This document shows positions 7,388-14,467 of a DNA stretch of 48,653 bases, in pieces. A program made the position numbers and the translations under genes. A model generated the notes under the pieces. That model was given only the letters and a program-made list of their open reading frames with translations, searched no databases and had not been told where the DNA came from. The number at the start of each line of letters is the position of its first letter. The stretch's first letter is position 1. Source of the DNA: UBA2108 sp963925495 (GTDB taxonomy: Bacteria; Bacteroidota; Bacteroidia; Flavobacteriales_G; Salibacteraceae); contig CAWUST010000044.1 in the NCBI GenBank assembly GCA_963925495.1, positions 1 through 48,653 on the forward strand, in the 5' to 3' direction.

Positions 7388-8476
7388 ATGGAAGCCCTAA
7401 AAAACCTATTCAATTCAAAAGTAGTAGAAGCTATTGCTGATTCTACAGTAAAATTCCATCCCGAATTTAATGTTAGACAATACGTAGGTAAGGTTTTAAA
7501 TGAAAATTGGGAGGATAAGGAACTGAAAGAAAGAATAAGTCACATTGCAGTTTCTTTAAAAGATTTTTTACCTTCAGACTACAAAAAGGCCTGTGTAATT
7601 TTAGAAAAAGTAAGCGAAGATTTACCCAGCGGATTTGAACAAATGCCATTGCCAACTTTTATTGAATTTCACGGATTAAATGACTTTAAAACATCCATAA
7701 ATACGTTAGAAAAAATCACCCAAGGAAGTACAGGGGAATTTGCCATTCGGCCATTTTTAAAAGAAAACCCTAAAAGGACATTAGGCGAAATGAAAAAATG
7801 GGCTACGAGTAAAAATGAACACGTAAGACGTTTGTCTAGTGAAGGTTGTCGACCGAGGTTACCATGGGGAGGGAATTTTCAGGATGCAATTGATGATCCA
7901 AAACCGGTTTTAGAAATATTAGAAATTCTAAAAAATGACGATTCATTATATGTAAGAAAAAGTGTTGCAAATAATTTAAACGACATATCAAAAGATCATG
8001 CTGATCTTGCTCTTCAAACTTCAGCTCGTTGGATTAGGGAAAATCACCAATATGCTAAATGGATTGTTAAAAAAGGATTGCGAGGACTTTTAAAGAATGC
8101 CAATCCTACTGCTTTGCAAATGTTTGGCTTTGCAGCCCCCACTTTAATTGAAGTTAGGAATTTTATCATTCAAGAAAAATCCATAAAAATAGTGGAGAGG
8201 ATTAACTTTTCCTTTACCATTAAAAATAAAAGTAAATCGGCAAATAAACTACGAGTGGAATACCTTATTGATTTTCAAAAAAAGAAAGGAAGCTCAACCA
8301 AAGTGTTCCAACTTTCAGAATTTGAAATAGAAGGAAATACAGAAAGAAAATTCAATAAATATCAATCTTTTGCAGATTTAACTACAAGAAAACATTACAC
8401 AGGGAAACATAAAATTTCAATACGCATTAATGGTGAAGTAAAAAGTTCTCTCACTTTTGATTTATTAGAATGTTGA
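7388..8476 (+). CDS. alkC: AlkC-like DNA alkylation repair glycosylase with C-terminal Ig-like domain
   Basis: This HEAT-like repeat protein belongs to the AlkC/AlkD superfamily. The block SSEGCRPRLPWG (around residue 155) and the repeated helical pairs, ending RWIRENHQYAKWIVKKGLRG, are typical of the DNA alkylation repair family. These enzymes remove N3- and N7-alkylated purines without base flipping. Residues about 270-362 form a separate beta-rich module (INFSFTIKNKS, LRVEYLIDF, HKISIRING). That fits the Ig-like C-terminal domain described for AlkC, which is why I prefer AlkC to AlkD. The stop overlaps the next ORF by 7 bases, so translation is probably coupled. The preceding 170 bases hold no clear promoter box. 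Confidence 0.8.
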   Translation: MEALKNLFNSKVVEAIADSTVKFHPEFNVRQYVGKVLNENWEDKELKERISHIAVSLKDFLPSDYKKACVILEKVSEDLPSGFEQMPLPTFIEFHGLNDFKTSINTLEKITQGSTGEFAIRPFLKENPKRTLGEMKKWATSKNEHVRRLSSEGCRPRLPWGGNFQDAIDDPKPVLEILEILKNDDSLYVRKSVANNLNDISKDHADLALQTSARWIRENHQYAKWIVKKGLRGLLKNANPTALQMFGFAAPTLIEVRNFIIQEKSIKIVERINFSFTIKNKSKSANKLRVEYLIDFQKKKGSSTKVFQLSEFEIEGNTERKFNKYQSFADLTTRKHYTGKHKISIRINGEVKSSLTFDLLEC

Positions 8477-8955
8477 AGTCACCAAAAAAATCTGCCGAAC
8501 AAGCGTTGAGCTTAAAGAAAGTAAATGCTGTATTTTTGGAACAGCTGCGACAGTCAAAAACGGATATTGACTCTGACTTTCATGACGAACATAAAGCCGT
8601 TTTTAAGGAGCTAGATTGTCTAGAATGTGCTAATTGTTGTAAAACTACCAGTCCGATTTTTTTACAAGAAGATATTGGTAGAATTTCAAGTTACTTAAAA
8701 ATAAAAGTAGGACATTTTATTTTAAAATACCTTGAAATGGATGAGGATGGAGATTTTGTTTTACAAAAGGCTCCTTGTGTATTTCTGGCAGAAGACAACA
8801 AATGCAAGGTTTATGATGTTCGGCCAAAAGCTTGCAGTGAATACCCACATACCAATAGAAAAAACATGATTGAAATACTCGATATTACTTTAGAAAATAC
8901 AGTAGTTTGTCCTGCCGTAAATGAAATAGTAAAAAGAATGAGATCCAAATTATAA
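8470..8955 (+). CDS. YkgJ-family cysteine-cluster protein
   Basis: This is a 161-residue protein with the CxxxCxxC(C)-type metal cluster pattern. C50, C53, C56 and C57 lie in DCLECANCCKT, followed by C103, C112 and C122 in the NKCKVYDVRPKACSEYPH segment, and C147. YkgJ-type proteins are predicted to bind zinc or an iron-sulfur cluster; their reaction is unknown. The ATG sits inside the end of the alkC-like gene (ATGTTGA overlap), which implies co-translation and hints at a shared role in damage or redox stress. That link is inference. The family call is firm, the function open. Confidence 0.88.
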   Translation: MLKSPKKSAEQALSLKKVNAVFLEQLRQSKTDIDSDFHDEHKAVFKELDCLECANCCKTTSPIFLQEDIGRISSYLKIKVGHFILKYLEMDEDGDFVLQKAPCVFLAEDNKCKVYDVRPKACSEYPHTNRKNMIEILDITLENTVVCPAVNEIVKRMRSKL

Positions 8956-8972
8956 TCAATCGGATTATTTAA

Positions 8973-9095
8973 CAGTATAGCTACTGTAAGATAAGAGCAA
9001 TTTACAAAGACGAAAAAGGGAATCTGTATTTGGCGAGAGAAGTGAATGGAGATATAAACAATGTGCCTTTACCGTACCAGAAAATAAGTCTTTAA
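8973..9095 (+). pseudogene. C-terminal protein fragment, unknown family
   Basis: A plus-strand frame without a start codon reads AIYKDEKGNLYLAREVNGD and then NNVPLPYQKISL before TAA at 9093-9095. It looks like the end of a real protein, but I cannot place it. It overlaps the first of three similar repeats, so it may be the tail of a mobile-element gene. Confidence 0.3.
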
Positions 9096-9148
9096 AAAGT
9101 GTAAACGATGTCCATTTAACTTTGTAAACTATGTCCCTTTACCATACC
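9055..9148. repeat. three imperfect ~24-bp repeats, IS-end-like
   Basis: Copies lie at 9055-9078, 9101-9124 and 9124-9148, all of the form (g/t)(t/a)aaacNatgtNcNtttaNc. The first and third also share an end of the form ccNtacc. On the minus strand they read as GGTAAAGGGACATAGTTTA-like units, which resembles terminal repeats of some insertion sequences. No transposase is next to them. They may be the remains of nested insertions or protein-binding iterons. Confidence 0.5.
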
Positions 9149-9180
9149 TAATGAATGCTAACGTTTGGCTAAACTGCGTT

Positions 9181-9921
9181 TTAATGCAGTTTAGGTTTTG
9201 TTGTGGTGTCGTTTTTTATTGTTTTTTTATTCTCGACTGTAATTTCAGACCCTTCTGCAAGCATCACTGAGGTCGGGTTCGTCGAATTGAGAAATTCAAA
9301 TTCTTTTCCATACGTAGCTCCAAAATCTACATCAATATCATAATTATTCACTTTATAAGCTTTCCATTTAGGATGTGTGACTTCATATTCGTTTGTCTTG
9401 TGATTATTCACTTTTGCATAGCCCCAATAGTGTTCCGTAATAAATTCTGTCTCACTATTAGATTCAATATTAAACTTTTGGGCACTAGCCTCTATTTTTA
9501 TTGAATTCCATTTATTATTCTTTTTCCATTTGTACTGAATAGCCCTTAGGTTGTCTTCATAACTCCAAAAATGCTCCATTGGTAATGTCTCGTAATTTTC
9601 TTTGTAAATGGTATTTGCTACAAAGGTTAAAGCTGGTTTTGGAACGATTTCTTTGATAAATACAACACCTCTTTTCCATTCTCCATTATCAAATCGTTTT
9701 ACGTAAAATCTTAAGTTTACTTCCTCAAATGATGTGTGAAAGGGAATCTTAATGCCTAAAAGTTTGGTGTTAATAAACATAAATCCTATCAAGCTAACAA
9801 AGCAGTTACCATTCCATAAATCTAATTCAGTTCCACTAGGTAGATACTTGCCAAGTAGCTCTTTCTCAATTGCGTAATTGGCAATTGCAAGTTTTCTCCA
9901 TTCAGCTCTCAGAAAGCTCAT
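9181..9921 (-). CDS. DUF2071 (YqjF-like) protein
   Basis: The 246-residue protein matches the YqjF/DUF2071 family. The N-terminal EWRKLAIANYAIEKELL is followed by YLPSGTELDLWNGNCFVSLIGFMF, the usual opening of the family. Then come the VNLRFYVK strand and the AEGSEITV strand near the C-terminus. The family is uncharacterised; its fold resembles a duplicated acetoacetate-decarboxylase-like barrel. There is no signal peptide, so it is probably cytosolic. The last 15 residues (TIKNDTTTKPKLH) are polar and probably disordered. It stands alone between repeat-bearing gaps, and no promoter box was found upstream. Confidence 0.85.
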   Translation of the reverse strand: MSFLRAEWRKLAIANYAIEKELLGKYLPSGTELDLWNGNCFVSLIGFMFINTKLLGIKIPFHTSFEEVNLRFYVKRFDNGEWKRGVVFIKEIVPKPALTFVANTIYKENYETLPMEHFWSYEDNLRAIQYKWKKNNKWNSIKIEASAQKFNIESNSETEFITEHYWGYAKVNNHKTNEYEVTHPKWKAYKVNNYDIDVDFGATYGKEFEFLNSTNPTSVMLAEGSEITVENKKTIKNDTTTKPKLH

Positions 9922-10455
9922 ATGTTTTCATTTTTTAGATGCACCACAACAAGTTGATATAGGTAAGTTACCTATACCCGCTTTATGTCAAATACGAATA
10001 TAGTTAATCTAAAGGGCTAGGGGCTAATAATTACTGTGAGTGGTATAATGACCAATGCAGATAACCTGGTTAGAAACTCTAATAAAGGGCTTGCTCGATA
10101 GTGAAGTTTCAATAAAAAAACCTCAATTTGTGAAACGAAAGGAGGTTTTAAAATTTGAAGCCCCCCTCCCAGGAAAGCGACCAAAGGGAGCAATCCCAAA
10201 TCATTGAATAAAATATAAAACGAGCTCGAGCTTGCTCGATAGTGAAGTTTCAATAGAAAACTAAAAATTCCGAGAACCAATTGCATCTTTAAACTACATT
10301 CAACTTAATGTTCCAACGGTATTATACAATTTTAGGAATAACTAGTCAATCCGGATCCTGCAGGTTTTTTTAAAAATTGGAAAAAAGACTTTAAAAATGT
10401 GTTTGACGATCAGTAGTATTTAGGTGGAATTTCAAATAAATCACAAAACTATTTA
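9922..10455. other. 534-bp gene-free stretch with repeats and hairpins
   Basis: No credible gene was found. The stretch holds a 26-base direct repeat (10089-10114 and 10230-10255) and a hairpin aaaaacctc ... gaggttttt-like at about 10117-10156. There is also an outer pairing gggctt (10087-10092) with aagccc and a palindromic patch cctgcagg followed by T7 near 10360. A minus-strand frame at 10017-10286 only translates the repeats and is not accepted as a gene. Confidence 0.7.
10089..10255. repeat. pair of identical 26-base repeats
   Basis: Bases 10089-10114 and 10230-10255 are identical over 26 bases. They start gcttgctcgatag, end gtttcaata and lie 141 bases apart. The second copy forms a short hairpin with its left flank (tcgag-cttg-ctcga). 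This looks like a dispersed intergenic repeat family or the two ends of a small non-autonomous element. Confidence 0.85.
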
Positions 10456-10878
10456 CTAATCCACTTCCCATTCTTTAGAGCTTCTGTAAACAGTTCCTCG
10501 AAATACAGCAACTTTTTTACCGTCAGATTTTACTATTTCTACTTCGTAAACACCAATTTTAAAACTACAAGAAACTTCTTTGGCGTGAGCAATTATCTCA
10601 TCTCCTTCGGTACAAGAATTTATATAATGAATAGAGTTCTCAACGGACAAACACTTTCTGCCATGAGAATTGGCGGCAAAGGCAAGTGCAGAATCGGCGA
10701 AGGAAAAAGCAATTCCACCATGTAATATCCCAAAACCATTCAGCATTTCCCCCCTTACTTTCATTTTAAGAGAACTTACTCCAAGACCATCTTTTATCCT
10801 TTCGATTCCTAGCCATAAAGAAAATGCATCATTATCGAGCATCTCGTCTGTAATACTTTTTGGAGTATTTTTGTTCAT
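10456..10878 (-). CDS. PaaI-family hotdog thioesterase
   Basis: Residues match the PaaI acyl-CoA thioesterase group: FSLWLGIERI, MLNGFGILHGGIAFSFADSA with the hotdog-helix HGG motif, and FRGTVYR. These enzymes hydrolyse aromatic or other acyl-CoA that would otherwise trap CoA. I start at ATG 10878, giving 140 residues, the normal family length. An upstream in-frame TTG at 10941 would add 21 unlikely residues and run into the promoter zone. A minus-strand TATTTTTG box (10895-10902) lies 16 bases ahead of this ATG and supports it. No phenylacetate pathway genes are nearby, so the substrate is open. Confidence 0.88.
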   Translation of the reverse strand: MNKNTPKSITDEMLDNDAFSLWLGIERIKDGLGVSSLKMKVRGEMLNGFGILHGGIAFSFADSALAFAANSHGRKCLSVENSIHYINSCTEGDEIIAHAKEVSCSFKIGVYEVEIVKSDGKKVAVFRGTVYRSSKEWEVD

Positions 10879-10894
10879 TTCATATTTTATTTCC

Positions 10895-10902
10895 CAAAAA
10901 TA
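10895..10902 (-). promoter_or_regulatory. -7 box for the PaaI-type gene
   Basis: TATTTTTG on the minus strand fits TAnnTTTG and ends 16 bases before ATG 10878. It is only 15 bases from the opposing box for the DUF5723 operon, so the two promoters must share space. Confidence 0.55.
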
Positions 10903-10917
10903 AGGCATCTTAAACAG

Positions 10918-10925
10918 TAAATTTG
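10918..10925 (+). promoter_or_regulatory. -7 box for the DUF5723 operon
   Basis: TAAATTTG on the plus strand is a full TAnnTTTG match, ending 16 bases before ATG 10942. No clear -33 TTG was found at the expected distance. Confidence 0.55.
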
Positions 10926-10941
10926 TAACTGTTTTAAACAA

Positions 10942-12429
10942 ATGAATAATATTAAAATTGGGCTTTTAATCCTTAACTTTTTCTTCTTTGTTAAAAGCGG
11001 AAACTCCCAACATATTGGTGCCGCAACTGACAATTATGTAACCACGCAAAAAGTTATTTATAATCCAGCTTCTATTGCTGACCCTAAGCCTTTTTCAGAT
11101 ACAAGAATTGTTGGTATTTCTCAACTACTGCAGAATAATTACATTTATTTTCCAAACGCAAACTTCACTAATGACCCGCTCGACAATTACGATCCTTCAA
11201 AAAAATACAATGCGTATTCAGAAACAGATGTTTATGGCCCTGCTTTCACAAGAGTAATAAAACATAGAGCTTTTAGCATAAATATTAGAGTTAGAAATCA
11301 CGTTATTGCTCGACGAATTCCTGCAAATATTGCGAAATTTGCATTTGAAGGGCTGAATTATGAGTCATTACATAACGACGTTTTCGACGAGAAACGATTC
11401 ATGATTAAAAACATGGCTTGGGGAGAATTAGGGTTATCCTATGCTCAAATAGTTCAACGAAAAGGTAATTCTATTCTTACAGCAGGTGCTACTCTGAAAA
11501 TATTAAACGGAATTTCCAACATTTCATTTATTGGAAAAAAATTAAAATATTCGGTAGATTCAAATGACCTTGATGCTCTGAATTATAAAGGTACATTGGC
11601 TTTAACGGTTCCTGGCGCGAATAAAGGATGGGGAACTGGGGTTGATGTAGGTGTTGAATACAAAAGAATGTTCAAAGACAATAATGCACACCATGTACCT
11701 CATCACAAACAAGGTCAATGTCAAATAAAAGATTATAAATATAAAATTGGTCTTTCTATGATTGATCTCGGATTTATTAATTTTAATAAAACCACAACCA
11801 ATTATATTTTTAAGGGAGACTCCATTTTTTTAAATGATTATGTAAAGACTCCTCCCAGTGGAATTTCCGATATTGAACGAAAAGTTGATGAAGCAATTGT
11901 GGCAACGGGAGCCAATGTAAAAAAGAAGGACAAATCCTTTTCAACCCTACCTCTCACTTTTATTTTACAAGGAGATTACAATTTTGAGAATAACCTATAT
12001 CTCAATGCTCAATTATTAATTGGTGTGCAGCAATACAATTTTGCTGGTGCTGAACGCATGAGTACCTTTACATTGACTCCGCGCTACGAACTAAAAAAAC
12101 TAACAGTTGCCCTTCCTATTTCCATTTATAGATATGGAAAACCAGGAATTGGAATATATACTAGATTGTGGTGGTTTAGCTTTGGTATGAATAATTTTAT
12201 CCCTCTACTTGCAAAAAAAGATTTGTACAATGTGGATGTTTATGCAAGTGTAAATATTCCGATTTTCCACTCTAGACCTTGTAAAGGGTATGAGACTCAC
12301 AAGGGAGATTTCTGTCCTAAACCGAAACTTAAAATCTTTAATTTTGGGAAGAAAAAGAAATCAACACGTAATTTAAAGAAGAAAAGAGAAAGAAAAAGAA
12401 TTAAAAAAGTAAGAAGGATAAAAAGGTAA
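10942..12429 (+). CDS. DUF5723 outer-membrane beta-barrel protein
   Basis: A signal peptide (hydrophobic LILNFFFFV, cleavage likely after SGNSQ) precedes a family-typical start, IGAATDNYVTTQKVIYNPASIAD. The rest is rich in alternating beta strands, as in PorP/SprF-related barrels of Bacteroidota. The family is known by sequence only; a role in surface-protein handling or envelope structure is inferred from its resemblance to PorP. Odd: the last 45 residues form a very basic Lys/Arg tail (KKKKSTRNLKKKRERKRIKK), unusual for a barrel end and perhaps periplasmic and wall-bound. It is the first gene of an operon, with the next ATG 5 bases past its stop. Confidence 0.8.
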   Translation: MNNIKIGLLILNFFFFVKSGNSQHIGAATDNYVTTQKVIYNPASIADPKPFSDTRIVGISQLLQNNYIYFPNANFTNDPLDNYDPSKKYNAYSETDVYGPAFTRVIKHRAFSINIRVRNHVIARRIPANIAKFAFEGLNYESLHNDVFDEKRFMIKNMAWGELGLSYAQIVQRKGNSILTAGATLKILNGISNISFIGKKLKYSVDSNDLDALNYKGTLALTVPGANKGWGTGVDVGVEYKRMFKDNNAHHVPHHKQGQCQIKDYKYKIGLSMIDLGFINFNKTTTNYIFKGDSIFLNDYVKTPPSGISDIERKVDEAIVATGANVKKKDKSFSTLPLTFILQGDYNFENNLYLNAQLLIGVQQYNFAGAERMSTFTLTPRYELKKLTVALPISIYRYGKPGIGIYTRLWWFSFGMNNFIPLLAKKDLYNVDVYASVNIPIFHSRPCKGYETHKGDFCPKPKLKIFNFGKKKKSTRNLKKKRERKRIKKVRRIKR

Positions 12430-12434
12430 TCTTA

Positions 12435-13097
12435 ATGTTTAGTATTGATTACATAGACTTTTTTAAAGAACTGGCAAGAAACAATTTGAAGGAGTGGTTT
12501 AACGAAAACAGAAAACGCTACGAAAAGTCGGTAAAAAAACCTTTTAAAAATTTCGTTACCGATTTACTAATTGAAATTCAAAAGATAGATTCTGAAGTTC
12601 AAATTGAAGCTAAAGAAGCCATTTTTAAGGTAAACAGAGGTATTCGATTTGCAAAAGACAAAACACCTTATAAAATCCAAATGAGTGCCATCATTTCACC
12701 AGGTGGTAGAAAAAACAAAGAAGCGCCAGGATTGTATATTGAGGCCAGCCCTGAGAATTTCACCATTTATGGAGGTGTACATCAGCTTGGTAAAGACAAT
12801 TTATTGGAATTACGAAGTTATATTGCAACAAGAAATAAAGAATTTTCTAATCTAATTAGTGATAAAACATTTTCAAATAATTTTGGAGGTATTTTGGGAG
12901 AAAAATCAAAACGAATTCCAGTTGAATTAAAAGAAGCCGCAGCCAAACAAGAGTTAATTTATAACAAGTCGTTTTATTTTATAAAAACCTTACCCCCTGA
13001 AACCCTTCTACGCGAAGACTTAATTCCATTATTAATTGAGCAATATAAAATTGCCCTTCCATTCAATCAATTTGTTCGCAAAGCAATTCATTACTAA
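12435..13097 (+). CDS. DUF2461 protein
   Basis: This 220-residue cytosolic-looking protein has the TIGR02453/DUF2461 signatures: FFKELARNNLKEWFNENR at the start, FRINRGIRFAKDKTPYK-like FKVNRGIRFAKDKTPYK near residue 65, then GLYIEASPE and GGVHQLGKDNL. The function is unknown in all species. It follows the DUF5723 gene by 5 bases and overlaps the following esterase ORF, so it sits mid-operon. The C-terminus (LPFNQFVRKAIHY) matches the usual family end, so the gene looks complete. Confidence 0.9.
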   Translation: MFSIDYIDFFKELARNNLKEWFNENRKRYEKSVKKPFKNFVTDLLIEIQKIDSEVQIEAKEAIFKVNRGIRFAKDKTPYKIQMSAIISPGGRKNKEAPGLYIEASPENFTIYGGVHQLGKDNLLELRSYIATRNKEFSNLISDKTFSNNFGGILGEKSKRIPVELKEAAAKQELIYNKSFYFIKTLPPETLLREDLIPLLIEQYKIALPFNQFVRKAIHY

Positions 13098-14328
13098 CAC
13101 CGTTTTAGCAGTTTTACTAGCTGTTTATCTTGAAGGGTGGACACAAACACGCTTTTACGACCCCATTTTTGGTGTGGGTGTAAAATACACTATTGAATAT
13201 GGAAAAACCACCATTCCATTAGACAAAGTCACTAGTTTGACTTTAGATTTTTACGCCCCGGAAAACGACACCCTAAGAAAAAGGCCGCTTATAATTTTAA
13301 TGCATGGTGGTGGTTACCTAATGGGCAACAAAAACAACTACCCAATGGAAACCCTATGTTCTCGGTTTGCACAAATGGGTTATGCGTGTGCCAGTATTAA
13401 CTACAGCTTAAAGTTTGAAAAAAAAGGAACCCCAAATGACAGAGCCGGCAAAAAAGTATTGCAAACCACACATGAGTTAAAGGCTGCTATTCGATTTTTT
13501 AGGGCATCGGTTAATAACGGCAATAAGTTTCAAATTGATGCCAATCAGATTTGGGTAGGTGGAAGTTCATCTGGAGGAATTACCGCTTTACATACTGCAT
13601 TTGTGCAGGCAAAACATTTTGATCACTTTTCGTGGAAACTGAATGATTTTGGAGGTTTGGAAGGACTTGGAGGAAATCCTAATTATTCTTCTAAAGTACA
13701 AGGAGTTATTAGTTTGTCTGGGGCAATCGGTGATACTGCATACATTAAATCAAACATTCCAGTTGTGAGTGTACATGGTGTGTTTGACCCTATTGTGCCT
13801 TACGAAATAGGTCAAATAGCTTTCGATTTTCCTTTTTTTGTAGATGTACCACCAGCTGATGTTATAGGTAGTAAAACAATACACGAGTACTTAGACAAAA
13901 AAGGCATAAGAAACGATTTGCTTAGTTTAAATAATCAAGGGCACGTACCATTTGATAAAATGCTAGAATGGCACCACTACCCTATTTATATGGATAGGAC
14001 TATAAATCATGTGCGAAATTTTCTATACAATGAAATTAACCAAACTTGGAATACCGCCTTAGAAAAAAAAGACACAAAAACAGAACATACCAATTCAATT
14101 TCCTACGAGCGCTTAAAAGATAAAGGCAGTTGGTATTTTTATCCGGTAGATAAGAACATTCAAAAAATTAAACTGTTTGTATATGACCAAAATGGAAAAA
14201 AAATTAAAAAACTAAAGGTTAGAAAGAAACGGAAATCCTTTTATTGGAAAGGAATGGATTTACCTGAAAAATTTAAGCTCAGTGCTATCTATAATGCCTA
14301 TAGAATGGATTGGGAAATTGGAGAATGA
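13072..14328 (+). CDS. secreted alpha/beta-hydrolase (HSL/BD-FAE-like esterase)
   Basis: Catalytic features of the hormone-sensitive-lipase-like esterase group are visible: oxyanion motif HGGGY, nucleophile elbow GSSSGG, a likely Asp in VHGVFDPIVP and His in NNQGHVPFD. The sequence leads with a signal-like segment (basic AKQ, hydrophobic VLAVLLAVYL, then GWTQ). No ATG is available before it. I place the start at TTG 13072, 25 bases inside the end of the DUF2461 gene; TTG 13036 is the longer option. The last 75 residues form an extra strand-rich domain (KIKLFVYDQNGKKIKKLKV, then FYWKGMDLPE) resembling a sorting or carbohydrate module but lacking a clear T9SS motif. The substrate is unknown. 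Confidence 0.8.
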   Translation: MFAKQFITNTVLAVLLAVYLEGWTQTRFYDPIFGVGVKYTIEYGKTTIPLDKVTSLTLDFYAPENDTLRKRPLIILMHGGGYLMGNKNNYPMETLCSRFAQMGYACASINYSLKFEKKGTPNDRAGKKVLQTTHELKAAIRFFRASVNNGNKFQIDANQIWVGGSSSGGITALHTAFVQAKHFDHFSWKLNDFGGLEGLGGNPNYSSKVQGVISLSGAIGDTAYIKSNIPVVSVHGVFDPIVPYEIGQIAFDFPFFVDVPPADVIGSKTIHEYLDKKGIRNDLLSLNNQGHVPFDKMLEWHHYPIYMDRTINHVRNFLYNEINQTWNTALEKKDTKTEHTNSISYERLKDKGSWYFYPVDKNIQKIKLFVYDQNGKKIKKLKVRKKRKSFYWKGMDLPEKFKLSAIYNAYRMDWEIGE

Positions 14329-14467
14329 GATTTAAGTTTAATGAATTGTTTGAAGAATAGAGAATACTTAGCACAATATTCTGCATATCATAATTGTCAA
14401 AAATCAGATTATGAAACACAATCGTAATTAAACCGCTTTAGATTTGTTGGAAAGAGAGTGAATGCTA

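Noticed and set aside
10017..10286. 89-residue minus-strand open frame with two FLLKLHYRAS segments
   Set aside because: The repeated peptides are just translations of the 26-base DNA repeat. There is no other protein-like character and no promoter.
10350..10370. Cloning-site-like cluster (BspEI, BamHI and SbfI sites overlapping)
   Set aside because: It looks like a vector polylinker but is flanked by normal AT-rich DNA. A cctgcagg patch followed by a T run is plausible as a native intergenic repeat or terminator.
13036..13071. Longer N-terminus for the esterase from TTG 13036
   Set aside because: It adds residues that push the signal peptide inward and increases overlap with the DUF2461 gene. 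TTG 13072 gives a normal signal peptide.
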